Shown: in pieces, positions 7,159 through 14,189 of the stretch
Numbering within the stretch: the stretch's first letter is position 1
How the letters are laid out: each line of letters begins with the position of its first letter
From: a virus
DNA: 60,152 nucleotides
Virus record (IMG/VR): IMGVR_UViG_3300048797_000033
Coordinates: 1 to 60,152 of that record
Reading direction: 5' to 3' (one strand)
Position numbers and translations under genes: made by a program
Notes under the pieces: generated by a model
What the model was told of the DNA's origin: nothing
The model's database searches: none
What the model saw: the letters and a program-made list of their open reading frames with translations, nothing else

Positions 7159-7446
7159 CTACGGACGAACACTTGTAATAGAATTTCCATCACACGGTTG
7201 ATTACAGGTGCATACGTCATCCATATGGTGTTGCATGGATGAAATGTATGGATTACCTCTTGGCGATAGATGAAAAGGCTCTAAATAGCCTTCTTTTGCA
7301 AAGTAACCTACTTCCTTGTACCTAAACTCGAAACCTGAGTCTCTCATACAAATTGTTAGTGTTTCTCCGCTATCGTTTTTCAGTACTGCCTCATTGAATA
7401 ATTCTTCAATTTGAATTACTCCGTTTTCGATTGTCGTTATTTTCAT
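7159..7446 (-). CDS. Hypothetical protein, 95 aa
   Basis: Begins MKITTIENGVIQIEELFNEA. The beta-rich body (GETLTICMRDSGFEFRYKE) is followed by a C-terminal C-x-C-x3-C cluster (CTCNQPC), perhaps a metal site. The start is three bases from the end of the upstream peptidase-like gene. No family is recognised. Confidence 0.6.
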   Translation of the reverse strand: MKITTIENGVIQIEELFNEAVLKNDSGETLTICMRDSGFEFRYKEVGYFAKEGYLEPFHLSPRGNPYISSMQHHMDDVCTCNQPCDGNSITSVRP

Positions 7447-7449
7447 TGT

Positions 7450-7827
7450 TTAAAATTTATTTAGTTTAACTTTCTCACAGCATTCAGCGATCCAACCGAC
7501 AAGATAGGCGTCTGCTTCCATTCCTATTGATGTTTCACCGAGTTCGTCCCATATAATTCGTGCTGCATGTGTAGCTTCATGTGCAATATTGCCCATATTC
7601 ATTTTGTCTTTTCCGGAAAAAGTAATAATAACACCGTATAACAGTGTTCTCTTTTCCATTACAGAGCAAGTTGTTGCGTGAAATTTGGATATATCTTCAT
7701 ACACTATTTCGCTCTTTAGTTTATTGTCAAAAAACCTGTCTTTAACGCACTGTATGTTTCTTGTCACGACTATCCATAGCTTGCGTGGATATATTACAGG
7801 GTCAAATTGATGTATGATAGGTTTCAT
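7450..7827 (-). CDS. Zinc-peptidase-like phage protein (HExxH)
   Basis: 125 aa. Residues about 80-90 contain HEATHAAR, an HExxH zincin motif, followed by WDELGETSIGMEADAYLVGWI in which a downstream Glu could be the third ligand. Similar short proteins recur in phage genomes, where they are usually called uncharacterised or peptidase-like. There is no signal peptide, so it would act in the cytoplasm if active. Substrate is unknown. Confidence 0.65.
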   Translation of the reverse strand: MKPIIHQFDPVIYPRKLWIVVTRNIQCVKDRFFDNKLKSEIVYEDISKFHATTCSVMEKRTLLYGVIITFSGKDKMNMGNIAHEATHAARIIWDELGETSIGMEADAYLVGWIAECCEKVKLNKF

Positions 7828-7830
7828 ATC

Positions 7831-7992
7831 TTATCGTGTGTTAGATTGGCTTATTTGCAGTATTTCCTCTACGCCTTTCATATATCTCTTGTGAGCCGAT
7901 GAAGAACGGAACGACACTACACTTCTAAACCCAAATGCTTTTGCAATGACTTCGTGTGACAGTTTCGCTTTTTTGATGTTTTCGTACTTCAT
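7831..7992 (-). CDS. Small putative DNA-binding protein, copy A
   Basis: 53 aa: MKYENIKKAKLSHEVIAKAF, then GFRSVVSFRSSSAHKRYMKG. Closely related to the 56-aa protein at 10573-10743. The pattern K-L-S/T-H-x-x-I-x-x-x-F-G-F-x-x-V-x-S-F-R resembles the helix-turn-helix of small Cro-like proteins, with S-F-R in the recognition helix. A TATCTTTG element lies about 40 bases upstream, so it may head its own transcript. Confidence 0.6.
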   Translation of the reverse strand: MKYENIKKAKLSHEVIAKAFGFRSVVSFRSSSAHKRYMKGVEEILQISQSNTR

Positions 7993-8030
7993 TTTGGTGT
8001 TTATGATAGTATATCGGTGTATTATGGATG

Positions 8031-8038
8031 CAAAGATA
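8031..8038 (-). promoter_or_regulatory. TATCTTTG promoter element for leftward gene at 7992
   Basis: On the minus strand TATCTTTG lies 38 bases upstream of the start codon at 7992. No clear TTG is found at the usual 18-base spacing, so this is a weaker call than the others. Confidence 0.45.
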
Positions 8039-8046
8039 CGGTATTT

Positions 8047-8268
8047 TTAAGCAGGTTCGAGGTTCTCGTCGAAGTATTTCTTAGCTACATACCATACATC
8101 AGCATGGTTATTAGGGTTTCTAGCCACATATCCCTGAGCAAACTCTTCATTTGAAAGAAGCTTGTCTTGTTCGGATACGGATAGATTCGACATATCAACG
8201 CCTACGTATTCCGAGAATGGACACATCTCTGATAATCCTTTACGCTTGTATTGTTTAAATTCAATCAT
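8047..8268 (-). CDS. Conserved small phage protein (KGLSEM type)
   Basis: 73 aa. MIEFKQYKRKGLSEMCPF at the start and GYVARNPNNHADVWYVAKKY near the end match a recurring small protein of Bacteroidota phages with an N-terminal KQY-x-RKG-L-S-EM and a C-terminal ARNP-x-NH-x-D-x-WYVA. Function is unknown. Confidence 0.75.
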   Translation of the reverse strand: MIEFKQYKRKGLSEMCPFSEYVGVDMSNLSVSEQDKLLSNEEFAQGYVARNPNNHADVWYVAKKYFDENLEPA

Positions 8269-8338
8269 TGTCTTGGGTTATTTATTGTTATCAATGTAAG
8301 TATTGTCTTTGTTGTTATCGTTCATTGTAGGGCTTTAT

Positions 8339-8770
8339 TTAGATAATTTTCATGTATTCAAGCATCCTTGCAACTCGTACCCAATCTACAAATGGACGGT
8401 CTGAAATGTCAGGTCTGTCTAATAGCGGTATTCCGAGTGCTGCATCATCAATGTAAAGGTGAGCGTATGGCTTTGGAGAATGAGTCCATGATTTCTGCTC
8501 AGGGTTTTCATTGATTCCCCATAACTCAATTCCATTTTCTTTGAACCAATTTACTGCATTAGTAAGATATGTTCCACCTGAACTATGAATAGCATCATCG
8601 TCTGATACAGGAAACTCCACATCAGAACGCATGGTAAATAATATAATTCTATGCCCGTTTGCAACGATTCTTTTAAGCGTGTGCTGTGCGTTAATATCTT
8701 TTCCTATATTTGGGAACTCGTGTGTTACTACTGTTCCATCAAAATCAATGGCTATTATTTTTTTGTTCAT
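8339..8770 (-). CDS. HAD-superfamily hydrolase
   Basis: 143 aa. Motif I is at residues 8-12 (DFDGT), motif II is the T in ILFTMRS near residue 46, and the acidic motif appears as YIDDAALG near residue 107. Length and order fit small HAD phosphatases without a large cap, of the BT0820 type. The likely reaction is phosphoester hydrolysis, perhaps on nucleotides or nucleic-acid ends; the substrate cannot be read from sequence. Overlaps the next gene by four bases. Confidence 0.85.
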   Translation of the reverse strand: MNKKIIAIDFDGTVVTHEFPNIGKDINAQHTLKRIVANGHRIILFTMRSDVEFPVSDDDAIHSSGGTYLTNAVNWFKENGIELWGINENPEQKSWTHSPKPYAHLYIDDAALGIPLLDRPDISDRPFVDWVRVARMLEYMKII

Positions 8771-8967
8771 TTCATCGGGTTTAAATAGCTACAATAACTC
8801 ACTTGTCCTTTTTCAATTATGCAGTCATTGGAACAGGTTTTGTAATCTGCCTGACAATTTTTGCAGAGTCCCTGGTTTAACTTGCGGTTTCCGGAATTTG
8901 ATTTGTTTACAGCTTGCCATTGTTTGATATGCTCTGTGCTGTGAGGGGTCATTCCGATTATTTTCAT
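8767..8967 (-). CDS. Cysteine-rich small protein
   Basis: 66 aa with C-x2-C-x6-C-x3-C in GLCKNCQADYKTCSNDC plus a later Cys; likely binds one zinc. Two other small proteins in the window (9149-9280 and 33372-33560) have a related arrangement. Function is unknown. Confidence 0.6.
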   Translation of the reverse strand: MKIIGMTPHSTEHIKQWQAVNKSNSGNRKLNQGLCKNCQADYKTCSNDCIIEKGQVSYCSYLNPMK

Positions 8968-9152
8968 AGCGGTTTATCTACTACTTTAAAATACAAATCA
9001 TACAGGAACTTCAAAGACTGTTGCTTTTCGTATCTCCTGAGAATATCTTCTGAGTTGTGATGCTTGTCGATTGACAGAGTAAGTATATCCATTTCCTTAT
9101 CAATTTTTTCTATCTGATCATTTATAAGTTCGCCTATTTCTTGATTGGTCAT
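8964..9152 (-). CDS. Small coiled-coil protein, 62 aa
   Basis: MTNQEIGELINDQIEKIDKE with Ile/Leu heptads throughout. Overlaps both neighbours by four bases or fewer. No domain recognised. Confidence 0.6.
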   Translation of the reverse strand: MTNQEIGELINDQIEKIDKEMDILTLSIDKHHNSEDILRRYEKQQSLKFLYDLYFKVVDKPL

Positions 9153-9280
9153 TCTGTTTCGTATTTAATACATTCAACAATCTCGTTGTCCACTACTTTA
9201 AAATCCCCTACGTTAGCTGCACAAAACGCAGGATCACTCTTGCAGGACTCGCAAAGTTCGATTAGGTTGTCTTTATTCAT
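9149..9280 (-). CDS. Cysteine-rich mini-protein, 43 aa
   Basis: MNKDNLIELCESCKSDPAFC with C-x2-C-x6-C and a fourth Cys near the end, matching the probable zinc arrangement of the 8767-8967 protein. Its stop overlaps the ATG of the downstream gene. Function is unknown. Confidence 0.55.
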   Translation of the reverse strand: MNKDNLIELCESCKSDPAFCAANVGDFKVVDNEIVECIKYETE

Positions 9281-9629
9281 GGTTACTTGGTGTTATTCCT
9301 AAAATTTCAGCAATCCTACTCAATTCTTCTAATGTGTTTTGTGGTTGATATTGTGAACTGAAATGATTTCTTATTTTTTGGTGAAGATCACTACGGTTAT
9401 ACATATCTAAAATTTCTTGCTTTGTCAGGTATAATTGAACATTGTTTTGGGAATAATCCTTACATGAATATAAAAGAGTCTCCTTATCAAAACTTACATC
9501 ACTATCCTCTGTTGTATAGAAATATTTTCTACCAATTTTTGAAATGGTAAATTCAGATAGTTTCCCTTTTTGACCCCAACTCCTTTTAATGCCAAATAAT
9601 TTCATTCCAATTGTCAGCTCTGTGCTCAT
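9273..9629 (-). CDS. Hypothetical protein, 118 aa
   Basis: The N-terminal half is beta-rich (KLFGIKRSWGQKGKLSEFTI, SKIGRKYFYT) and the C-terminus is helical (LEELSRIAEILGI). This combination is typical of small uncharacterised phage proteins. Function is unknown. Confidence 0.65.
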   Translation of the reverse strand: MSTELTIGMKLFGIKRSWGQKGKLSEFTISKIGRKYFYTTEDSDVSFDKETLLYSCKDYSQNNVQLYLTKQEILDMYNRSDLHQKIRNHFSSQYQPQNTLEELSRIAEILGITPSNHE

Positions 9630-9778
9630 TTCTTATCCCTCCAATAACAGTAAGTTTCCCAATAGTACATTGCCAAAAGTCCGTAGATAAAACTAAGCGG
9701 TGTGGTAGAACTAAGATATTTCATCTCGTACTTAAACCATAAGGCGTTATATTTTATGCGGGCTTCGGTGACTGTCAT
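9626..9778 (-). CDS. Small protein with one hydrophobic segment, 50 aa
   Basis: MTVTEARIKYNALWFKYEMK start; PLSFIYGLLAMYYW may span or contact the membrane. Overlaps both neighbours by four bases. No family. Confidence 0.5.
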   Translation of the reverse strand: MTVTEARIKYNALWFKYEMKYLSSTTPLSFIYGLLAMYYWETYCYWRDKK

Positions 9779-10176
9779 TTAATCTGTGATTTAATCCAAT
9801 TTTCAAGTTCCTGATATGGTTCAATGGTTCCACCAATCATACGAATTGTGCTGAATTGAATAGCAAAGGAAACCATATCTTTTTTATTAAAGCATTTACT
9901 TTCGTTTTCAAGCGCGTTTTTTAGTGACTGTTCTTCCATGTCAAATCCTCCCTTTGCTTCCATCATTGGAGTCCAGTTCGGATTATCTTTTCTGACAGAT
10001 TCAATTGCCAAATCAAACATATTCTGTTTAGGTTCCAAATTATTCATTCGTTTAGGTGGCAGCCCTGAAACTTCGCTAATAATATTCGTTCCATTGCAGG
10101 TCTCACATTTTAACACTTGACCAAACGAGTTCATCAGTGTTCCTGTTCCGTTACATATTGGACATTTTTGCCACAT
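9775..10176 (-). CDS. Protein with DnaJ-type zinc finger
   Basis: 133 aa. Residues 5-12 (CPICNGTG) and 24-30 (CETCNGT) are two CxxCxGxG-like half-sites, the zinc module of DnaJ. No J-domain is present. The C-terminal 75 residues are helical and unassigned (FDLAIESVRKDNPNW). May bind unfolded protein or simply be a structural zinc protein. Confidence 0.65.
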   Translation of the reverse strand: MWQKCPICNGTGTLMNSFGQVLKCETCNGTNIISEVSGLPPKRMNNLEPKQNMFDLAIESVRKDNPNWTPMMEAKGGFDMEEQSLKNALENESKCFNKKDMVSFAIQFSTIRMIGGTIEPYQELENWIKSQIK

Positions 10177-10310
10177 TATATTAGTTTTAAAATGAGTTTA
10201 ATAAAAAATATCTTAACAGTCAGATAGGTTATTTTAAATGGTTCATCAAACACATAAGCCCATGCAAGACTTACTTCTGACTCAATTAATATATCTGATA
10301 GCTTTTTCAT
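10176..10310 (-). CDS. Small hydrophobic protein, 44 aa
   Basis: MKKLSDILIESEVSLAWAYV start, then a hydrophobic C-terminus (IFFIKLILKLI). Fills the gap exactly, with one-base and four-base overlaps. No family. Confidence 0.45.
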   Translation of the reverse strand: MKKLSDILIESEVSLAWAYVFDEPFKITYLTVKIFFIKLILKLI

Positions 10311-10576
10311 CTTTCCCAGTCTCTTAAATCATTAATCTGATCATCAATTTCTTTCTCTGACTGCTTAGTATGTTTGCCACATAATTCAGATAACTTTCCT
10401 TTTATTGCTTCTTTGGCAGCATCCGGAGAATAAACAATAGTTCCGTTTTCAATTCCAATTATCCCAGCATCTCCACATTCATCAGAAAGATCTTTTCCCA
10501 TTTGTTCTTCAATCCAGATCTCTCCTTTTATGGATGGTTGGAATTTCATGGACTCTTCAAGTGTCTCCTTTTTCAT
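10307..10576 (-). CDS. Hypothetical protein, 89 aa
   Basis: Acidic; includes SIKGEIWIEEQMGKDLSDEC, GDAGIIGIENG and a helical C-terminus. Starts inside the stop of the small DNA-binding gene upstream. No domain is recognised. Confidence 0.6.
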   Translation of the reverse strand: MKKETLEESMKFQPSIKGEIWIEEQMGKDLSDECGDAGIIGIENGTIVYSPDAAKEAIKGKLSELCGKHTKQSEKEIDDQINDLRDWER

Positions 10577-10743
10577 ATCTTGCTTTTGATGTTTTCAATT
10601 ACAATCCCAATCAACTTATCTATTCCTTCCATGTAAGTCTTGTGAGACGTAGTGTTTCTGAAAGAATGAACATTTTTAAAACCAAATAACTCTGAAATAC
10701 GCTGGTGTGTCAGTTTTGTTTTTTTTATGTTCGGATATTTCAC
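10573..10743 (-). CDS. Small putative DNA-binding protein, copy B (GTG start)
   Basis: 56 aa, from a GTG codon at 10741-10743: VKYPNIKKTKLTHQRISELF, then GFKNVHSFRNTTSHKTYMEG. About half identical to the 53-aa protein at 7831-7992. It follows a full promoter match by about 45 bases, so it heads a transcript that includes the 89-aa gene. A Cro-like role in phage control is plausible but unproven. Confidence 0.6.
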   Translation of the reverse strand: MKYPNIKKTKLTHQRISELFGFKNVHSFRNTTSHKTYMEGIDKLIGIVIENIKSKI

Positions 10744-10786
10744 TTTTATTTGTATTGATTATAGTACGGTTTGGTATTTTCGAGTA

Positions 10787-10817
10787 CAAAGATAATTCAT
10801 ATTATAACAAAAAGCAA
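10787..10817 (-). promoter_or_regulatory. Promoter for leftward genes from 10743
   Basis: On the minus strand TTGCT, exactly 18 bases, then TATCTTTG. The GTG start of the small DNA-binding gene lies about 45 bases downstream. One of the best minus-strand matches to the window-wide promoter consensus. Confidence 0.75.
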
Positions 10818-10820
10818 GTA

Positions 10821-11180
10821 TTATTTTTTAAGTGTCTTTGAAAATTTCTCTGCGTGAACCTCAATTGCTTTTGACATACACAGCGAGAAGAACTGCCCTA
10901 AATACCTGCGAACGGTAGATGGCAATACTGATTTCTTCTGCATCATCTTTTCGCATTCGATCAGAAGTGAATCTACATTCAGCATTCCGTGTTCCAATAA
11001 ATAGACATACGGTGTCCTGTTTAGCTTAATTTCCGTGGTGATAAAATTATCAGCGTTATACCTTGCCGTCCTGTCTATTATTTTCTCCCTGAATAGACTT
11101 ATCTCTTTAAGTTGGTTGATAATTGCTTGTCTGAAAGCTGAATCCTGTAGAAAATTATCCTGGTTTAAAATATTCTTCAT
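10821..11180 (-). CDS. Hypothetical helical protein, 119 aa
   Basis: The N-terminus MKNILNQDNFLQDSAFRQAI is similar to that of the 52-aa protein at 11667-11825 (MKSILNTKNYLHDATFRRFI), suggesting duplication. Helical throughout, with a basic C-terminus. No function known. Confidence 0.6.
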   Translation of the reverse strand: MKNILNQDNFLQDSAFRQAIINQLKEISLFREKIIDRTARYNADNFITTEIKLNRTPYVYLLEHGMLNVDSLLIECEKMMQKKSVLPSTVRRYLGQFFSLCMSKAIEVHAEKFSKTLKK

Positions 11181-11350
11181 GCTAAATCCTTTTGTTCTTG
11201 TTTAAATATTAATTCGTATTCATCACTCGGTAAGGTTATTTTACCAATTTCACACCAAATAAAATTGAGTGTTATTATTCCATTAAAGTGTGTTTTCCGT
11301 TTACTTACCGGAAACTCTTTACCGTCTGATTTTCGTTTTAAGTATAGCAT
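11177..11350 (-). CDS. Small hypothetical protein, 57 aa
   Basis: MLYLKRKSDGKEFPVSKRKT start; probably beta-rich. Overlaps the downstream gene by four bases. No family. Confidence 0.5.
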   Translation of the reverse strand: MLYLKRKSDGKEFPVSKRKTHFNGIITLNFIWCEIGKITLPSDEYELIFKQEQKDLA

Positions 11351-11352
11351 AA

Positions 11353-11670
11353 TTATTTTTGATAATAAATTTTAAACCCCAATTTCTTTGCAACCCAATA
11401 CTCTAAACATGCACCGTCCGATTCTTTCCAGCCTTTTAACATGTAGATCGAATTACAGTGTAGTAAATGCCACAAACAGATAATCATACACTTTAACCAA
11501 CTGTCTTTAAATGTTAGTCCTAATTGAGTTGGATTACAAACGCTAAATGATTTCCATTCGGGTCTACAAAGTAAATAAATATCATACTGGGCTTGTTTGA
11601 ATTTTCGTTTTGTTTCCTCTAAATCGGTACCGGAAACTTTTCCACTGATAAAAATACGGTCTTTTTTCAT
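11353..11670 (-). CDS. DUF4406-like protein (nucleoside deoxyribosyltransferase fold)
   Basis: 105 aa. IFISGKVSGTDLEETKRKF at the N-terminus and HCNSIYMLKGWKESDGACLE near the C-terminus match the DUF4406 pattern (ISGxxxG...M-L-x-G-W-x-x-S-x-G-A-x-x-E), related to nucleoside 2-deoxyribosyltransferases. The Glu after SDGACL would be the nucleophile-position residue. The phage role may be nucleotide metabolism; substrate unknown. Confidence 0.8.
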   Translation of the reverse strand: MKKDRIFISGKVSGTDLEETKRKFKQAQYDIYLLCRPEWKSFSVCNPTQLGLTFKDSWLKCMIICLWHLLHCNSIYMLKGWKESDGACLEYWVAKKLGFKIYYQK

Positions 11671-11825
11671 AAATCAACAGGGTTACATTCGTTTTTATTT
11701 GCAGGTGTAATTTTGTCGTCAATTAATTTCTGACGTTTCTGTGCTAGGTCGGTAAGGTGTTCTTGGATAAACCTACGAAATGTAGCGTCATGTAAATAGT
11801 TCTTAGTATTTAAAATTGATTTCAT
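11667..11825 (-). CDS. Small protein related to the 10821-11180 gene
   Basis: 52 aa: MKSILNTKNYLHDATFRRFI, then QEHLTDLAQKRQKLIDD. It shares the pattern MK-x-ILN-x-x-N-x-L-x-D-x-x-FR with the N-terminus of the 119-aa neighbour and seems to be a short paralogue. Overlaps both neighbours by four bases. Confidence 0.55.
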   Translation of the reverse strand: MKSILNTKNYLHDATFRRFIQEHLTDLAQKRQKLIDDKITPANKNECNPVDL

Positions 11826-12481
11826 TTCAGCAGTCTTTTAAGGTTTGATTTATTATGAATGGTTGTAAACTTTTCCAATTCAGAAATAAGCTGTATAACC
11901 TTTTCTTTTGATGGTTCGGGTAGATTATGATTACCACTATCGCAACCAATGTTTACCTGTGACGGTCTGCATCTCTTGATGTATGACACAAAGTGCATAA
12001 GGTTAAAATCAAGTATTGGCTCAATTGTGACATACGTTTCAAATCCCATATCAGAAAGCATGTTCATGTATTTTGCTCTTTCGTATGGATTTGGGCTTTC
12101 TTTCATTATCTCAGGATAAAAAATATCGCTTTCGAGAGTGGTACAGATTACTGATTTAGGTAATCTAAAATCCAATATTCGTTTTGGGTTCTTTGTCTGA
12201 ATAAGATATTTATTATCAAACTTATTCAAATAATTCAAAACACATGCAATCCAATCGTCTGGTATATTTTCAGCAAACATATCAATACTTGAGCCGACAA
12301 ATATGAAATTGTCTTTACCTAAATCAGTTTTAATTTCTTTGTTATCAAAACGTGGAGGGTTTAACTTTCCCCATCTCTTCATATAGCAATAACTGCAATC
12401 GTGAAAACAAGCACCTTTTATTATATTAAAAGTGTGAGTTACAAACTCATACATGTTACCTGTTGATTTATTCAGTCCCAT
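11822..12481 (-). CDS. DUF5131-like radical-SAM-type protein
   Basis: 219 aa. Residues about 25-32 (CFHDCSYC) give C-x3-C-x2-C, the [4Fe-4S]/SAM cluster motif. An N-terminal G-L-N-K-x-T-G-N-M-Y segment, FVGSSIDMFAENIPDDWI and IEPILDF match the DUF5131 (Gp37/Gp68) family found in phages and related to radical-SAM enzymes such as spore photoproduct lyase. The reaction is unknown; nucleic-acid modification is only a guess. Complete in length for the family. Confidence 0.8.
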   Translation of the reverse strand: MGLNKSTGNMYEFVTHTFNIIKGACFHDCSYCYMKRWGKLNPPRFDNKEIKTDLGKDNFIFVGSSIDMFAENIPDDWIACVLNYLNKFDNKYLIQTKNPKRILDFRLPKSVICTTLESDIFYPEIMKESPNPYERAKYMNMLSDMGFETYVTIEPILDFNLMHFVSYIKRCRPSQVNIGCDSGNHNLPEPSKEKVIQLISELEKFTTIHNKSNLKRLLK

Positions 12482-12497
12482 CTTTAACCTCCTTTAC

Positions 12498-12917
12498 TCA
12501 TTGGTTTTCTTTTAAAATTTGATTAACCTTGTTTGCGTAATATCTGAAGTCGCTGTCAAACTTAAACTTCAGTTCGTATTCTTTCTTGTAAAAACTGATC
12601 GTAGAGTGATCTCGTTTTAATAATCTGCTAATTTCTTTGTCGGGTATCTTTTCCTTAAAACACCAGTTAGCGAAAATAAGCCTAGCGTATGCGTTATATC
12701 GTTCTTTACCTCTTTTTGATAAATCTGTAAGGTTTACATTCAAAACGCTGTGTAGTGACCTTAAAACAGGGTCTACGTCAACGACTGGACTAAATCTACC
12801 TGTGATTTTAATCCTCACGTCCGAATAACCGATTCTTTGGAAAAGTTCCGTTAAAAACCGTTCTACCGATTCTGGCGGGACTTCTCCTTTTGAGGTTGCT
12901 GTTATGGTTAGGTTCAT
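12498..12917 (-). CDS. DnaA domain IV-like DNA-binding protein
   Basis: 139 aa. The C-terminal part (residues about 65-130) resembles the DNA-binding domain of DnaA: SKRGKERYNAYARLIFANW, a helix with PDKEISRLL, then RDHSTISFYKKEY, the signature R-D-H-S-T recognition helix. No AAA+ ATPase domain is present; the N-terminal 60 residues are unrelated. It may bind DnaA-box-like sites on the phage or act on host initiation. Four-base overlap with the nuclease gene upstream. Confidence 0.8.
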   Translation of the reverse strand: MNLTITATSKGEVPPESVERFLTELFQRIGYSDVRIKITGRFSPVVDVDPVLRSLHSVLNVNLTDLSKRGKERYNAYARLIFANWCFKEKIPDKEISRLLKRDHSTISFYKKEYELKFKFDSDFRYYANKVNQILKENQ

Positions 12918-13561
12918 TTGAATTTAAACCCAGTTAGTTTTATGATAGTAGCAACAGGAACCTCGTTGCCGTTCTTGCCATTGCCGGAATCATCAATGGT
13001 GTTGTTGAATAAAAAGGCTCGATACGTGTGCTGGGCTTTAATGTATAATACTTTCCACATCTGAGTTGGAACATACACTCTACCTATCATTTTTAGTTCT
13101 CCGATAGACCCACACCGAACATAAACAGAATCAACCGTACTCGCTATGTTGCGTGTTATTTTCTCTAAATTTTCCCAACTTCCTGCATTAAATGCGTGAT
13201 ACTGAGCAGCCATGTTCGAAAAGTAAAAACACTCTCTTTGGACTTGATCTGTCTGACACAGGTTATCATCGCACGGATCATTATGGCCTTTGTCAAACCC
13301 TGACTTTAGATAATCTTTGGCTAAATTTGTTTCATCTGGTAATAGCGGATCTGGGGCAAACGTATTATTTCTTTTCAGTGGTTGCATACATTTTACTTTA
13401 GCTTTGGTGTCCCACCACATAACAATTACGGGTCTGTGCATAGAAATACTGTACACCGTAGTGTAGTTTGTGTGTTTGATTCTTATAGTGTCAGTCTTTG
13501 GAATCTGACCCAAGCAGATGTTGGAAATAATTAATAAAATTAATAATAATAAGGTTTTCAT
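12914..13561 (-). CDS. Secreted DNA/RNA non-specific endonuclease (NUC1 family)
   Basis: 215 aa. Residues 1-18 are a signal peptide (KTLLLLILLIISNICLG). SGFDKGHNDP carries a DxGH variant of the DRGH active site (His as base), and ECFYFSNMAAQYHAFNAGSW matches the F-x-x-SN-x-x-x-Q-x-x-x-x-N-x-x-x-W block with the metal-binding Asn. Length fits the family. Such enzymes cleave DNA and RNA; export suggests action outside the cytoplasm, perhaps degrading host or competitor DNA. Unusual in a replication gene series. Confidence 0.85.
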   Translation of the reverse strand: MKTLLLLILLIISNICLGQIPKTDTIRIKHTNYTTVYSISMHRPVIVMWWDTKAKVKCMQPLKRNNTFAPDPLLPDETNLAKDYLKSGFDKGHNDPCDDNLCQTDQVQRECFYFSNMAAQYHAFNAGSWENLEKITRNIASTVDSVYVRCGSIGELKMIGRVYVPTQMWKVLYIKAQHTYRAFLFNNTIDDSGNGKNGNEVPVATIIKLTGFKFK

Positions 13562-13574
13562 TTTTTTTTGTTTT

Positions 13575-13775
13575 TTAGTTATACAATATTTGTGTCAGTA
13601 ATAATTCTTCTTCCCCAGAATAATCACAGCATCCGGTGAATATATCAATCTCCATAGCAATATTGAACCCATCGTCAGACCTTACGTTGTTTCCAATAAG
13701 ATTAGCAGGCTCGTCTCCGAAAAATGAACACATCTCGATATGCTCTGCGAGTTTATAATACGGGAGTTGATTCAT
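13575..13775 (-). CDS. Hypothetical protein, 66 aa
   Basis: Start chosen at the ATG of MNQLPYYKLAEHIEMCSFFG (13773-13775), because a longer version runs through the 55-aa gene in another frame. Contains NLIGNNVRSDDGFNIAMEID and CCDYSGEEELL. This looks like a conserved small phage protein but its function is unknown. Confidence 0.65.
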   Translation of the reverse strand: MNQLPYYKLAEHIEMCSFFGDEPANLIGNNVRSDDGFNIAMEIDIFTGCCDYSGEEELLLTQILYN

Positions 13776-13920
13776 TTTCGATAAATATTTTGTGATCTGA
13801 TGCTTTGCAATAATTCTGCGATAACTCCATACAGTCAGGGTCGTCAATCAATACACAGCCGATACACTGTGTGTTATCAGCATCAACTAATTTTAGGTTT
13901 TCTTTTTCGTATTCTTTCAT
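13753..13920 (-). CDS. Cysteine-containing small protein, 55 aa
   Basis: MKEYEKENLKLVDADNTQCI, then GCVLIDDPDCMELSQNYC: four cysteines in C-x2-C-x7-C-x7-C spacing, a possible zinc or iron site. It overlaps the downstream gene by 23 bases in a different frame. Confidence 0.5.
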   Translation of the reverse strand: MKEYEKENLKLVDADNTQCIGCVLIDDPDCMELSQNYCKASDHKIFIENESTPVL

Positions 13921-13938
13921 AGTGCAAATTTATTACAT

Positions 13939-14151
13939 TTATTCGGTTAAATCAATAGGTTCAAGTAATTTAGAATCGTTCCAAATAAGGTTCTCAAAAT
14001 CAAACAAGCATTTTTTACACAGTTCGATCTTTTGGTCAATTCTTATCTGGTGAATACTGTCGTTCATCCTGCGCTGTTGTTTTAATTGGAATATATCGGA
14101 TTGAAGTTCTCTTATGCAGCGTTTAAGATTGCGTTCTGTGTCGGGGGTCAT
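13939..14151 (-). CDS. Small coiled-coil protein, 70 aa
   Basis: MTPDTERNLKRCIRELQSDI, then FQLKQQRRMNDSIHQIRID: long basic amphipathic helices. Preceded by the methyltransferase gene in the direction of transcription. No family is recognised. Confidence 0.6.
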   Translation of the reverse strand: MTPDTERNLKRCIRELQSDIFQLKQQRRMNDSIHQIRIDQKIELCKKCLFDFENLIWNDSKLLEPIDLTE

Positions 14152-14189
14152 AATGTTTATTTTCTTAATGTGCTGAAAAATACCGAGAA

